Source: Zobellia roscoffensis | Lineage (GTDB): Bacteria; Bacteroidota; Bacteroidia; Flavobacteriales; Flavobacteriaceae | NCBI RefSeq assembly: GCF_015330165.1 | Contig: NZ_JADDXT010000002.1 | Coordinates: 2,292,504 to 2,356,503 of the forward strand | DNA length: 64,000 bases | Reading direction: 5' to 3' | Part shown: piece by piece, positions 26,548-36,155 of the stretch | Layout: each line of letters begins with the position of its first letter | Numbering within the stretch: position 1 is the stretch's first letter | The notes under the pieces: generated by a model | Told to the model about the DNA's origin: nothing | Database searches by the model: none | The model's input: the letters and a program-made list of their open reading frames with translations, nothing else | Position numbers and translations under genes: made by a program

Positions 26548-27852
26548 ATGAGTGCGATTGTAGCCGTTGTAGGGAGACCAAATGTAGGGAAATCAACGTT
26601 TTTTAACCGTTTGATTCAAAGAAGGGAAGCTATTACCGATGCCGTAAGTGGGGTAACCCGCGACCGTCATTACGGAAAAAGTGATTGGAACGGAAAAGAG
26701 TTTTCGTTAATTGATACGGGTGGCTATGTGCAAGGTAGCGACGATATTTTTGAGCAGGAAATTGATAAGCAAGTAGAACTTGCTATTGATGAAGCCGATG
26801 CCATTATCTTTATGGTAGATGTGGAAAGTGGCATTACCGGAATGGACGAAGATGTGGCGAACTTACTACGTAGAGTAAAAAAACCTGTTTTTTTGGTAGT
26901 GAATAAAGTTGATAATGCCAAGCGTGCCGAAGATGCGGTGGAGTTTTATGCTTTGGGTCTAGGTGATTACTATACACTATCTAGTATTAACGGTAGTGGT
27001 ACAGGAGATTTGCTGGATGATTTAGTGGAAGTTCTTCCTGAAAAAGAGAAAGAAGAGAGTGAGTTGCCTAGGTTTGCCGTTGTTGGTAGACCAAATGCCG
27101 GTAAATCATCATTTATAAATGCCCTTATTGGTGAAGACCGTTACATCGTAACCGATATTGCAGGCACAACAAGAGATAGTATTGATACTAAATACAACCG
27201 TTTTGGGTTTGATTTCAATATTGTAGACACAGCAGGTATTAGAAGAAAGTCTAAGGTAAAAGAAGATTTAGAGTTTTACTCTGTAATGCGTTCTGTGCGT
27301 GCTATTGAGCATTGCGATGTTTGTTTGTTGATGTTTGATGCTACACGTGGTTTTGATGGTCAAGTTGAGAATATTTTCTGGCTGGCACAACGTAACAACA
27401 AGGGTATCGTTATTCTAGTTAATAAATGGGATTTGGTTGAGGATAAGGAAACCAATACCATGAAAGAGTACACCATACGTATTAAACAAGCATTGGAGCC
27501 TTTTGTAGATGTGCCTATTCTATTTATATCTGCACTCACCAAACAACGTATTTATAAGGCAATTGAAACTGCTGTTGAGGTGTATCAAAGTCGGTCTAGA
27601 AAAATCAAGACGCGTAAACTTAATGATACGATGTTGTCAATTATTGAGCGGACACCACCACCAGCGTACAAAGATAAATACGTAAAAATTAAGTATATCA
27701 CACAACTGCCAACAAACTATCCTCAGTTTGCATTCTTTTGCAACTTACCGCAATATGTTCGTGAACCGTATAAGCGGTTTTTAGAGAATAAGTTGCGAGA
27801 AAATTATGATTTTAGCGGTGTACCCATTACAATTTATATGAGGAAGAAATAA
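26548..27852 (+). CDS. der: GTPase Der (EngA)
   Basis: A 434-residue ribosome-assembly GTPase with two G domains: GRPNVGKS (9-16), DTGG, NKVD (119-122), then GRPNAGKS (180-187), DTAGI and NKWD, with a C-terminal KH-like domain. ATG 26548 is chosen because the family begins with a strand immediately before the first P-loop; an upstream in-frame TTG at 26488 would add 20 residues foreign to the family. A TAnnTTTG word (26522-26529) lies 18 bases before the ATG. Confidence 0.97.
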   Translation: MSAIVAVVGRPNVGKSTFFNRLIQRREAITDAVSGVTRDRHYGKSDWNGKEFSLIDTGGYVQGSDDIFEQEIDKQVELAIDEADAIIFMVDVESGITGMDEDVANLLRRVKKPVFLVVNKVDNAKRAEDAVEFYALGLGDYYTLSSINGSGTGDLLDDLVEVLPEKEKEESELPRFAVVGRPNAGKSSFINALIGEDRYIVTDIAGTTRDSIDTKYNRFGFDFNIVDTAGIRRKSKVKEDLEFYSVMRSVRAIEHCDVCLLMFDATRGFDGQVENIFWLAQRNNKGIVILVNKWDLVEDKETNTMKEYTIRIKQALEPFVDVPILFISALTKQRIYKAIETAVEVYQSRSRKIKTRKLNDTMLSIIERTPPPAYKDKYVKIKYITQLPTNYPQFAFFCNLPQYVREPYKRFLENKLRENYDFSGVPITIYMRKK

Positions 27853-27912
27853 ACGAAGTTTTAAAAGTTTCATTTTCTTCGGAAGAATTATTATCCCTAT
27901 AAGTGATTTAGA

Positions 27913-28382
27913 CTAGTCTATATTCCTTGTAGGGATTTTATATGTTAAAAATGTATCTTCTTCTTGAACTTCTCCGTCAATCTTAAAAGAATCTAGTAAA
28001 AGGGTGTTTGAGCAGCAACCTTCACCGCCTGACCGTTCTAATTTTAAAGTTAGGTCGAGACTATTTTTATCCCCAACGGATAAAACGTAATCATAAGTTC
28101 CAGTGTCCCATTCGGAATCGGAGAGGGACAAAACAGTTTTCTTGGATATTTCTTCAATTGAAAATTCAATGGTTTCACTGCCAGATATTGCAATGTCCGA
28201 AGCAGTATAGGTATCATTAGCTAGTAGATTTTCGCCACGCTCACTATCTGCACAAGTTCTATGTAAAGATTAGAGAAGCCAGATGCGCAGGTTACTGCTG
28301 AACAATCATAATCTTTAGTGTCATCAGATGTACACATCATAAGAATCAGAAGTAGTGGTAATGCTAAAAGGAATTTTTTCAT
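27913..28382 (-). pseudogene. Small secreted lipoprotein broken by a single-base frameshift
   Basis: Leftward gene starting at ATG 28382 with a signal peptide and a possible lipobox (ILMMCTSDD, Cys17). It reads to GFSNLYIEL near 28260, where the frame shifts; the downstream frame continues with CADSERGENLLANDTY and runs to a stop at 27913. Restoring one T in the CTT/TGT junction rejoins the two parts to one protein of about 155 residues. The second half contains a Cys pair (GEGCCSN). Function unknown. Either a true pseudogene or a sequencing error. Confidence 0.7.
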
Positions 28383-28548
28383 GGTGATTTTCCTACAAGA
28401 TGTTTTTAAGGAATAAAGGTTGTGTGAAACAATATAGGGTTAGCTTAAAACAAGTAGAAGCCTCTCGTATTAAATTATTATTTTAATCTGTAAAAAACTA
28501 TTAAACAAAGCAAACAATAGCTTCGTTATACTATACAAATAGGATTGT

Positions 28549-29049
28549 TCAGTTATCCCATTTGTAGATTAATGAATCCAATCCTTTCGAGATTCCGTTA
28601 TAATAGTTGCCTTCTTTAAAGTGTGGGATTATTGTCATGTCAATTACTTGCTGACAAACACTATCAGTCAGTATTTTTTCTGTATTAAGGCCGGTAGCAA
28701 TGCCTAATTTTCTTGATGGTACAGAAAGTACAAGCAGAAGCCCGTTATTCTTCTTTTTGTGGCCGACACCCCAATGATTGGCTAAATCTGTAGCATACTT
28801 CTGAATATCGGTATAGGGGGTTATTTTATCTATACTTACAAAAATCATTTGTCTAGTTGTGGCTACCTCGTAGTTATACAATTTGGTAGTCAAGTTGGCT
28901 TTTTCATTCTCGGATAGTATTTCAGAAAAATCGTTGATGATAGTGCCTTTAATATTTTCCGGGAAAGAATTGAATGTAGGCACACTTTCTTTACTTGACT
29001 TGCAGTTTAAAAATATTAAAGTAATAAATAAAATATAACGGTTGAACAT
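28549..29049 (-). CDS. TPM-domain lipoprotein (YgcG-like, short form)
   Basis: A 166-residue lipoprotein (lipobox FLNC, Cys16). The TPM domain covers about 35-160, with an N-terminal LSENEKANLTTKLYNYE helix and the core NNGLLLVLSVPSRKLGIATG. It lacks the membrane segment and Gly-rich tail found in the 263-residue relative at 30054-30845. TPM domains act in the envelope; plant members are phosphatases that help photosystem repair, while bacterial roles are poorly known. It lies downstream of the LemA/TPM genes on the same strand. Confidence 0.85.
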   Translation of the reverse strand: MFNRYILFITLIFLNCKSSKESVPTFNSFPENIKGTIINDFSEILSENEKANLTTKLYNYEVATTRQMIFVSIDKITPYTDIQKYATDLANHWGVGHKKKNNGLLLVLSVPSRKLGIATGLNTEKILTDSVCQQVIDMTIIPHFKEGNYYNGISKGLDSLIYKWDN

Positions 29050-29099
29050 TATAAATTGATTTCTGAATGTATAATTAAACTTAATTATTTGTGCTATTA

Positions 29100-29936
29100 T
29101 TACCAGTCACCTTTAGCGCCTCCGCCACCGAAACTACCTCCACCAAATCCGCCGTTAAATCCGTGTTGTTCTCCATTCTTGGCATATTCTATTTCGAGTA
29201 GCCGATTGATTTCAGCTAATTCCAGTTTTAGTTTGTCTCTTTCCATAATCGCAATTTTTAGCTGTAACTGAGTCGCGTTATGGACGCCACTTGTAGCTAA
29301 ATGAACATATTTAGAAAGGTTTGCAGATAAAATAGCTATATCTTTTACTGTTGATAAATCACCAAGAAAATTTTCGCTGTTGCTGTAGTCAATACCCCAA
29401 TATCCTTTATCATCATAAACATTAATTAATCTTTCTATGTAATCTTCAACACGAAGAGAAATTTTTTTCTTATTCTTAGCAAATTCAATTTGTTCTTCTT
29501 TCGAGAGTTTTTTAAATTTTTCTATGATGCTTGAAACTAAGCCTTTGATTGCATCGTTACGTGTTAAATCTTTTGTTAAGCTTTCTCGTTGGATTAAATT
29601 CTTTACCTCGTTTTCCTTTATCCATAAATCATGTTCTACGGCTATTTTTTCTTTTTTAAGCCTTTCAATTTCCGGGTTTGAAATTAAATTAAAGGAATGG
29701 TCTATTTTATTTTTTGTTAGGATGGAATCAGTATCGTAAGTTACTATATTATCTAATGTTTTTGAATCCTCAGCTTTTCGTAACGCACCCTTAACTGATG
29801 AGGTTATTTTTGATTTAACAGTGCTAGTTTTTTCTTTTTTTGCAGCTGTGGTTAGACAATCTGAGATGTTGGAAACTATTTTATTTTTTAAAGATTTTTT
29901 CTTTTTAATAAACATAAGTTTTGTCACATTGCTCAT
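29100..29936 (-). CDS. Coiled-coil protein with YgcG-like glycine-rich C-terminal tail
   Basis: A 278-residue protein I do not recognise. It is Lys/Glu-rich and mainly helical, with probable coiled coils (about 90-140 and 230-260) and no clear signal peptide. The tail (about 262-278) is glycine-rich and ends GGGGAKGDW, closely resembling the GGGGASGGW end of the TPM protein encoded upstream, although it has no TPM domain. It lies between two TPM genes on the same strand, with 50 bp to the next. I infer a partner in the same envelope function. Confidence 0.7.
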   Translation of the reverse strand: MSNVTKLMFIKKKKSLKNKIVSNISDCLTTAAKKEKTSTVKSKITSSVKGALRKAEDSKTLDNIVTYDTDSILTKNKIDHSFNLISNPEIERLKKEKIAVEHDLWIKENEVKNLIQRESLTKDLTRNDAIKGLVSSIIEKFKKLSKEEQIEFAKNKKKISLRVEDYIERLINVYDDKGYWGIDYSNSENFLGDLSTVKDIAILSANLSKYVHLATSGVHNATQLQLKIAIMERDKLKLELAEINRLLEIEYAKNGEQHGFNGGFGGGSFGGGGAKGDW

Positions 29937-30053
29937 AAGAAATTTTTTATTGGAACTAAGTTATAACTCAATATATTAATTGATAATATAGGAATTCTAG
30001 AACGAACTTATAGAGAGATAACAGGAAACTCGATGAAGGGTATCATAAATTTT

Positions 30054-30845
30054 TCACCATCCACCAGACGCACCGCCACCTCCAAAACCACCACCGCCTC
30101 CAAAACCTCCGAAGCCGCCACCTCCACTTCCAAAGTTGCCACCACCGAAGCTTTCCGAGCCATCGCTGCGTCCCATGTTACTTAGGATTATCATGTCCCA
30201 TAAATCAAGACCGTCAGAACGTTTACCGCCATTACGCCCCCCGCCCTTATTGCGATTACGTCTTGAAAAGATTATAAGTATAATAAAGAAAATAATAACA
30301 GGTAGTAGGGTGTCAAATGGAATATTATTGTTATTAGATTGAGGATTTCCGGTATATTCACCTGCTAAAACTTCGAAAATTGTATCCGTTCCCTGGTTGA
30401 GTCCATCATAGAAAGCGCCTTCTCTGAATTGAGGAAGCATTATGTTTTCAATAATTCTTTTTGAAAGAGCATCGGTTAAAAGGTGTTCTATACCGTATCC
30501 TGTTTGTATAGCTACTTTTTTATCATCTTTCGCTAGTAAAATAATGATTCCATTGTCCTTGTTTTTTTTACCAATTTCCCATTCATGAGCTAATTGAGCG
30601 GCATAAAACTTTATTTCCTCTCCTTTAGTAGAGGACATGAGCATTACAAGGATTTCAGTAGAGGTAGAATCACTATATTTTTGTAACTTCTTAGATAGAG
30701 AATTGAATTTAGAGCTTGATAAAGTATTAGTACTGTCTATTAGAGCGGGTATGAAGTCAGGTTTTTTAGGAATGATTGCTTGCCCCAAAGCACTTTCTAG
30801 AATCAAAAAAGTTAAAAAAAGTAGACTACCCTTTAGATACTTCAT
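30054..30845 (-). CDS. TPM-domain membrane protein of YgcG type
   Basis: A 263-residue protein: signal peptide (about 1-21), TPM domain (about 30-165, core KDNGIIILLAKDDKKVAIQTGYG), one membrane segment (about 178-195, LLPVIIFFIILIIFSRR), and a cytoplasmic tail that becomes almost pure glycine/phenylalanine and ends ASGGW. This is the standard layout of YgcG-like proteins. It overlaps the preceding small TPM gene by 20 bp, so the two are translationally coupled. Confidence 0.92.
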   Translation of the reverse strand: MKYLKGSLLFLTFLILESALGQAIIPKKPDFIPALIDSTNTLSSSKFNSLSKKLQKYSDSTSTEILVMLMSSTKGEEIKFYAAQLAHEWEIGKKNKDNGIIILLAKDDKKVAIQTGYGIEHLLTDALSKRIIENIMLPQFREGAFYDGLNQGTDTIFEVLAGEYTGNPQSNNNNIPFDTLLPVIIFFIILIIFSRRNRNKGGGRNGGKRSDGLDLWDMIILSNMGRSDGSESFGGGNFGSGGGGFGGFGGGGGFGGGGASGGW

Positions 30846-31263
30846 TGCTAAGTTCGTTTTTATCGCCCTGTTGCCAAGGAAAATGGGCTTGTAGTTCTTC
30901 TCCGGCTTTTAAAATTCCGTCAATGATTCCTTGTTTAAACTTTCCCTTTTCAAATTGGTCTTGAATAGCATCTTTGGTAGTGTCCCAAAAATTATCGGGT
31001 ACCACTTTGTTGATGCCGCTATCTCCGAATATGGAAAATTTTCTATCATTTACGGCAACGTAGATCAAGACACCGTTAGCTTCTTTGGTATTTTCCATTT
31101 TTAAGAGTAGAAACACTTCTTTGGCCCGTTCAATAGGTTCCAATCGGGTGTGCGGTTCAATATGCACTCTGATTTCGCCAGAAGTGTTTTTCTCGGCTAG
31201 GTGTATAGCCTCAACAATTTCTTGTTCTTCTTCCGCAGTTAAAAATGCTTCTACTCTAGACAT
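30826..31263 (-). CDS. TPM-domain protein, small cytoplasmic form
   Basis: A 145-residue TPM-domain protein without a signal peptide: EAIHLAEKNTSGEIRVHIE, then GVLIYVAVNDRKFSIFGDSGI and a C-terminal helix rich in Lys. It sits 3 bp after lemA and overlaps the YgcG-type gene. The lemA-TPM-YgcG order is common in Flavobacteriia and suggests an envelope complex. Confidence 0.9.
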   Translation of the reverse strand: MSRVEAFLTAEEEQEIVEAIHLAEKNTSGEIRVHIEPHTRLEPIERAKEVFLLLKMENTKEANGVLIYVAVNDRKFSIFGDSGINKVVPDNFWDTTKDAIQDQFEKGKFKQGIIDGILKAGEELQAHFPWQQGDKNELSNEVSKG

Positions 31264-31266
31264 ATC

Positions 31267-31866
31267 TTATTTTAAGTCAAACTCTACATCCGGTGCGTTT
31301 TCGGAACCTGCATCTGCTTTGTAGCGTGCCATGTCTTCAAACCCGAAAATACCTGCCAAGAATGAACCTGGGAATTTAGAAATATGAATGTCGTAAAGGT
31401 TTACCGTTTCATTAAACTTATTTCGCTCAACATTAATACGGTTTTCGGTGCCTTCCAGTTGTGCTTGCAGTTCAAGGAAGTTTTGGTTTGCTTTCAGTTC
31501 TGGATATCGTTCTACAACTACCATTAATTTACTGAGAGCACCTGTAAGTCCACTTTGTGCTTGTTGAAAAGCAGCCATTTTTTCTGGCGTTAAATTGTTG
31601 GCGTCTATAGAAGTGGAGGTTGCTTTTGCTCTAGCTTCAATTACATCTGTTAATGTACCACGCTCAAAATCTGCGGCACCCTGTACTGTTTTTACTAAGT
31701 TGCCAATGAGATCGTTTCTTCTTTGGTAGGCACTCTCTACATTAGACCATGCTGTTTTTGCATTCGCTTCTAACTCTACTGCGGTGTTGTTAAAGCCAAC
31801 GGCCCAATTATAAAGCCCAAAAGCAATGACTCCTAGTACAATAAGTACAATTAATCCTTTTTTCAT
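31267..31866 (-). CDS. lemA: LemA family protein
   Basis: A 199-residue membrane-anchored four-helix protein: an N-terminal membrane segment (LIVLIVLGVIAFGLYNW) and the LemA landmarks ANAKTAWSNVESAYQRRNDLIGNLV and YPELKANQNFLELQAQLEGTENRI. Role in bacteria unclear; usually beside TPM/YgcG genes, as here. First gene of the leftward LemA/TPM unit. Confidence 0.95.
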   Translation of the reverse strand: MKKGLIVLIVLGVIAFGLYNWAVGFNNTAVELEANAKTAWSNVESAYQRRNDLIGNLVKTVQGAADFERGTLTDVIEARAKATSTSIDANNLTPEKMAAFQQAQSGLTGALSKLMVVVERYPELKANQNFLELQAQLEGTENRINVERNKFNETVNLYDIHISKFPGSFLAGIFGFEDMARYKADAGSENAPDVEFDLK

Positions 31867-31949
31867 CTTAAAAATATTTGGTTATAGTTAATGTGTTTTC
31901 TTAGAAAAATAGTTCATTCAAGGTATAAGACCTCAAAAGGACTAAAAAG

Positions 31950-32279
31950 TTACAATTGATCCTTAATTTTGGTCAATTCTACTTTAATACGCTCCAGCTT
32001 ATCAATAATGTCGAAGTTGTTAAGCGTTTTTTGTCGATTCTCCTTTAGGTGGGTTTTTGCACCATCTAAAGTGAATCCACGCTCTTTTACCAAGTGATAA
32101 ATGAGTTTAAGATTTTCTATGTCTTGTGGGGTGAATTTGCGATTGCCTTTCGCATTTTTCTTGGGCTTGAGCGCATCAAATTCCTTTTCCCAAAAACGAA
32201 TCAGGGAAGTGTTCACGTCAAAAGCCTTGGCGACTTCGCCAATGCCATAGTACCTTTTTTCTGGGAGATCTATTTGCAT
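31950..32279 (-). CDS. MerR-family transcriptional regulator (short)
   Basis: A 109-residue DNA-binding protein with the MerR winged helix at the N-terminus (YGIGEVAKAFDVNTSLIRFWEKEF and the wing KGNRKFTPQDIENLKLIYHL) followed by a short dimerisation helix. No ligand-binding domain. Its ATG overlaps the TAA of the M23 peptidase gene upstream (TAATG), so both are co-translated. The target is unknown. Confidence 0.92.
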   Translation of the reverse strand: MQIDLPEKRYYGIGEVAKAFDVNTSLIRFWEKEFDALKPKKNAKGNRKFTPQDIENLKLIYHLVKERGFTLDGAKTHLKENRQKTLNNFDIIDKLERIKVELTKIKDQL

Positions 32280-33256
32280 TAATCCAAAGATTGATTTTCT
32301 TGAGCTGCGTATTTAAGCATATTTTCAAATTCTTCAGCCGATAAACTTCCGTAATAGAAGTTTATGGGGTTGATGCGTTCCTCATCTTTCCACACCTCAT
32401 AATGTAAATGGGGTGCTTCTGAACGTCCGGTATTACCTACAAAGCCAATAAGGTCTCCACGTTTTACTTGCTGACCTTTTTTTACATTGTACTCACTAAG
32501 ATGCCCGTAAAGGGTTTTGAATCCGTAACCGTGATTTATACGAATGTGCTTGCCGTAACCGGAAGAGCCATTATCGGCACGAATAACTTTTCCATCGCCA
32601 GGAGCATATATAGGTGTTCCTTTAGGTGCGGAAAAATCCATACCTCTGTGAAGTTTACGTGCTTTTGTAAATGGATCGGAACGCCAACCAAAACCGGAAG
32701 CCATACGTCTAAGACTTTCATTGGTAACGGGTTGAATAGCAGGTATCGCCATTAAGAATTTTTCTTTTTCTTCGGCAAGTTTGGTGATTTCATCTAGTGA
32801 TTTTGACTGAATGGACATCTGCTTTTTAATGATGTCCAAACGCTTTGAAGTTGCAATAACCATTTCAGAATTATTAAAACCCTCTAATGATTTATAGCGG
32901 TTTACCCCACCAAAACCAGCTCTTCGCTGCTCTTCGGGTATGGGGTTGGCTTCAAAATATAAACGATAGATATTATTATCTCGATCCTCTATATTGGCTA
33001 AAACTTCTTCAATTTGCCCCATCTTTCTGTTTAGAAGTTCAAATTGCAACTCGTAATTTTTTACTTCACGAGATAGAGAAAGTTCTCTTGGCGTATTTAT
33101 GAGGTTGGTATTCATTAAAAATACCAGGCACATGAGGCCAAAAAGGAAAGACCCTATAAAAAACAGTGCAATATTACGGTAGCGCCTAGATTTTTTAGGC
33201 TCTATTTTACGATACGAAAGCGTATCTGGATCGTAATAGTACTTTACTTTAGACAT
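32279..33256 (-). CDS. M23-family murein metallopeptidase
   Basis: A 325-residue inner-membrane-anchored protein: cytoplasmic start, one membrane segment (about 28-50, IALFFIGSFLFGLMCLVFLM), periplasmic coiled coil (about 62-165), then the LytM domain with zinc ligands His203 and Asp207 (HRGMDFSAP) and HLHYEVW (His283, His285). The catalytic set is complete, so it may cut peptidoglycan crosslinks itself. It is divergent from alaS. Confidence 0.95.
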   Translation of the reverse strand: MSKVKYYYDPDTLSYRKIEPKKSRRYRNIALFFIGSFLFGLMCLVFLMNTNLINTPRELSLSREVKNYELQFELLNRKMGQIEEVLANIEDRDNNIYRLYFEANPIPEEQRRAGFGGVNRYKSLEGFNNSEMVIATSKRLDIIKKQMSIQSKSLDEITKLAEEKEKFLMAIPAIQPVTNESLRRMASGFGWRSDPFTKARKLHRGMDFSAPKGTPIYAPGDGKVIRADNGSSGYGKHIRINHGYGFKTLYGHLSEYNVKKGQQVKRGDLIGFVGNTGRSEAPHLHYEVWKDEERINPINFYYGSLSAEEFENMLKYAAQENQSLD

Positions 33257-33299
33257 GTATCGATTTTATCCTATTTTTGTGCTGTTTTAGCGGGATAAA

Positions 33300-33307
33300 C
33301 AAATATA
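33300..33307 (-). promoter_or_regulatory. Possible -7 element for the M23/MerR unit
   Basis: TATATTTG on the minus strand, an exact match to TAnnTTTG, 44 bases before the ATG. No TTG was found at the expected -33 spacing. Confidence 0.4.
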
Positions 33308-33357
33308 GAAATACTTTCGTTTAAAACGTTAAATTTTGTAAAACCTTATAATTTTCT

Positions 33358-35973
33358 ATGACTTCCAAGGAAATCCGATCTCAATTCTTGAATTTTTATA
33401 AAGAAAAAGACCATAAAATAGTTCCGTCTGCCCCAATGGTTATTAAAGATGACCCTACATTAATGTTCACCAATGCGGGAATGAACCAGTTTAAGGAGTT
33501 TTTTTTAGGGAATAGTATTCCGAAAAGTCCTAGAGCCGTAGATACGCAAAAGTGTTTGCGAGTAAGTGGTAAGCATAACGACCTTGAGGAAGTTGGTAAA
33601 GATACGTACCACCACACCATGTTTGAAATGTTGGGCAATTGGAGTTTTGGTGATTACTTTAAACCTGAGGCTATTTCGTGGGCCTGGGAGTTGCTTACGG
33701 AGGTCCTAAAAATTGATAAAGATTGTCTTTATGTTTCTGTTTTTGAGGGAAGTAAAGATGCAGATAACCTATCGTTAGATACCGAAGCTTTTGATTTATG
33801 GAAAGCTATCGTGCCCGAAGACCGAATCATTCTCGGTAATAAAAAAGATAACTTTTGGGAAATGGGCGATCAAGGCCCATGTGGACCCTGTTCTGAAATA
33901 CACGCAGATATTCGTTCTGCGGAAGAAAAAGCTAAAGTTTCGGGTGCTTCATTAGTGAATGCCGATCACCCACAGGTGGTTGAAATTTGGAACTTGGTTT
34001 TCATGCAGTATAACCGTAAAGCAGATGGTTCTTTAGAGCCTTTGCCTGCTAAGCATGTAGATACTGGTATGGGTTTTGAGCGTTTGTGTATGGTGCTTCA
34101 GAACGTACAGTCTAATTATGAAACTGACGTTTTTAAACCCATCATTCGTGAAATAGAGGCTATAACCCATAGCAAATACGGTAAAAATGAAGAGACGGAT
34201 ATTGCGATCCGTGTGATTGCAGATCATATTCGTGCGGTGTCTTTTTCCATTGCAGATGGTCAACTGCCAAGTAACACAGGTGCTGGTTATGTTATTAGGC
34301 GTATTTTAAGGCGTGCCGTTCGCTACGGATTTACGTTCTTGAATACGAAAGAACCGTTTATGTACCGTTTGGTGAGTGTGTTGACTGAAAATATGGGAGA
34401 CGCTTTTCCTGAGTTGAAGGAGCAACGCCAGTTGATAGAAAACGTAATCAAAGAAGAAGAGCATTCGTTCTTAAAAACTTTAGATCAGGGTCTTGTTCTT
34501 TTAGACCAGATCATAGCAAATGCAAAAGGTAAAGAAGTTAATGGTAGAAAGGCCTTTGAATTGTATGATACCTACGGTTTTCCAATAGATTTAACAGCAC
34601 TTATCCTTTCTGAAAAAGGATTGAGCCTAGATGAAAAAGGTTTTGAAGAGGCGATGCAGGAGCAGAAGAACCGTTCAAAATCGGCTTCGGAGATTTCCAA
34701 GGATGACTGGGAGGTGCTTTCGGGAGATTTAGAGCAAGAATTTGTTGGGTATGATGCCCTAGAAGCCAATGTAAAATTGGTAAAGTACAGAAAAGTAACT
34801 TCTAAAAAGGCAGGAGAGCAATATCAGTTGGTTTTCAATCTTACTCCTTTTTATCCTGAAGGTGGTGGTCAAGTAGGGGATAAGGGATATTTGGAAATGC
34901 CAAATGGCGATGTGGTCTACATTCTGGATACTAAGAAAGAGAACAGCGAAATAATCCACTTTACTAAAAACCTTCCAAAAGATACATACGGAACGTTTAA
35001 GGCCGTTGTAGATAAGAAACAGCGCGAACGTACACAAGCCAATCATACCGCTACGCATTTACTACATCAGGCCTTACGTGAGATATTAGGCACGCATGTG
35101 GAACAGAAAGGTTCTGCGGTACATTCTAAATATTTACGATTCGATTTTTCTCACTTTTCAAGAGTGACACCAGATCAACTTCGGGAAGTTGAAAATTTTG
35201 TGAATGCCCGTATTGCTGGGCAATTGCCATTTGAGGAGCAAAGAAACATTCCAATGGAAGATGCTTTGAAAGAAGGTGCTATGGCTCTTTTTGGAGAGAA
35301 GTATGGTGATGCCGTCCGGACCGTGCGTTTTGGGCAATCCATTGAATTGTGTGGAGGTACGCACGTAAAGAATACCAGTGATATCTGGCATTTTAAAATC
35401 AAGTCGGAAGGTGCTGTAGCATCAGGTATTAGACGTATAGAAGCGATTACATCCGATGCGGTAAAAGATTTTTTTGCAGATAACGATAGGATGCTTTCGG
35501 AGATAAAATCGCAATTGAACAATGCACAAGATCCTGTAAAAGCAGTGTCTACATTGCAGGAGGAGAATGCCAAACTAAAAAAGGAAGTGGAAGCACTTCT
35601 AAAGGATAAAGCGAAAAACCTGAAAGGCGATTTACAGAACGAATTGCAAGAGGTAAACGGAGTTCAGTTTTTAGCCAAGAAAATAGATTTGGATGCCGCT
35701 GGAATAAAAGACTTATGTTTTGAAATGGGACAGAACCAAAACAATCTATTCCTTCTTTTTGGAACAGAACAGAATGGCAAGGCGTTGTTGTCGTGCTACA
35801 TTTCTAAAGAGCTAGTGGCTTCAAAAGAGTTAAATGCGGGTACCATTGTACGAGAGTTGGGTAAATTTATTCAGGGTGGCGGCGGAGGCCAACCGTTTTT
35901 TGCTACGGCAGGCGGTAAAAAGCCGGAAGGTCTAGATGAGGCGCTGGCCAAGGCTAAAGAGTATATAAAGTAA
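33358..35973 (+). CDS. alaS: Alanyl-tRNA synthetase
   Basis: An 871-residue class II synthetase. N-terminal catalytic domain (APMVIKDDPTLMFTNAGMNQF; class II motif 2 near HHTMFEMLGNWSFGDYFK), editing domain with zinc ligands His563 and His567 (HTATH) and Cys665/His669 (CGGTH), and C-Ala oligomerisation domain ending with GGGGGQPFFATAGGK. Complete length. Monocistronic, with a terminator directly behind it. Confidence 0.98.
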   Translation: MTSKEIRSQFLNFYKEKDHKIVPSAPMVIKDDPTLMFTNAGMNQFKEFFLGNSIPKSPRAVDTQKCLRVSGKHNDLEEVGKDTYHHTMFEMLGNWSFGDYFKPEAISWAWELLTEVLKIDKDCLYVSVFEGSKDADNLSLDTEAFDLWKAIVPEDRIILGNKKDNFWEMGDQGPCGPCSEIHADIRSAEEKAKVSGASLVNADHPQVVEIWNLVFMQYNRKADGSLEPLPAKHVDTGMGFERLCMVLQNVQSNYETDVFKPIIREIEAITHSKYGKNEETDIAIRVIADHIRAVSFSIADGQLPSNTGAGYVIRRILRRAVRYGFTFLNTKEPFMYRLVSVLTENMGDAFPELKEQRQLIENVIKEEEHSFLKTLDQGLVLLDQIIANAKGKEVNGRKAFELYDTYGFPIDLTALILSEKGLSLDEKGFEEAMQEQKNRSKSASEISKDDWEVLSGDLEQEFVGYDALEANVKLVKYRKVTSKKAGEQYQLVFNLTPFYPEGGGQVGDKGYLEMPNGDVVYILDTKKENSEIIHFTKNLPKDTYGTFKAVVDKKQRERTQANHTATHLLHQALREILGTHVEQKGSAVHSKYLRFDFSHFSRVTPDQLREVENFVNARIAGQLPFEEQRNIPMEDALKEGAMALFGEKYGDAVRTVRFGQSIELCGGTHVKNTSDIWHFKIKSEGAVASGIRRIEAITSDAVKDFFADNDRMLSEIKSQLNNAQDPVKAVSTLQEENAKLKKEVEALLKDKAKNLKGDLQNELQEVNGVQFLAKKIDLDAAGIKDLCFEMGQNQNNLFLLFGTEQNGKALLSCYISKELVASKELNAGTIVRELGKFIQGGGGGQPFFATAGGKKPEGLDEALAKAKEYIK

Positions 35974-35982
35974 TATGAATAA

Positions 35983-36017
35983 AAGCTTCGCTAGTAATAG
36001 CGGAGCTTCTTTCTTTT
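35983..36017 (+). terminator. Terminator after alaS
   Basis: AAGCTTCGCTA and TAGCGGAGCTT form an 11-bp stem (one G-T pair) with loop GTAA, followed by CTTTCTTTT. Confidence 0.7.
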
Positions 36018-36155
36018 AGGGAATATCTGGTCAATGTCCGTTCTTGATGAAGAGGAGTGTATTCAATGGATTACGAATATATTGAATAGATAAGGGTGAA
36101 ATCCTTTTGGGTAGTTTAATAGAGGTGTTGAGCTGCTTAGAACCGCTAGTTGTTT

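Noticed and set aside
29056..29271. Proline-rich rightward frame (LAPPPPKLPPPN) opposite the Gly-rich tail gene
   Set aside because: It is the antisense of glycine codons; the sense strand has a consistent coding gene. The same applies to 30136-30342.
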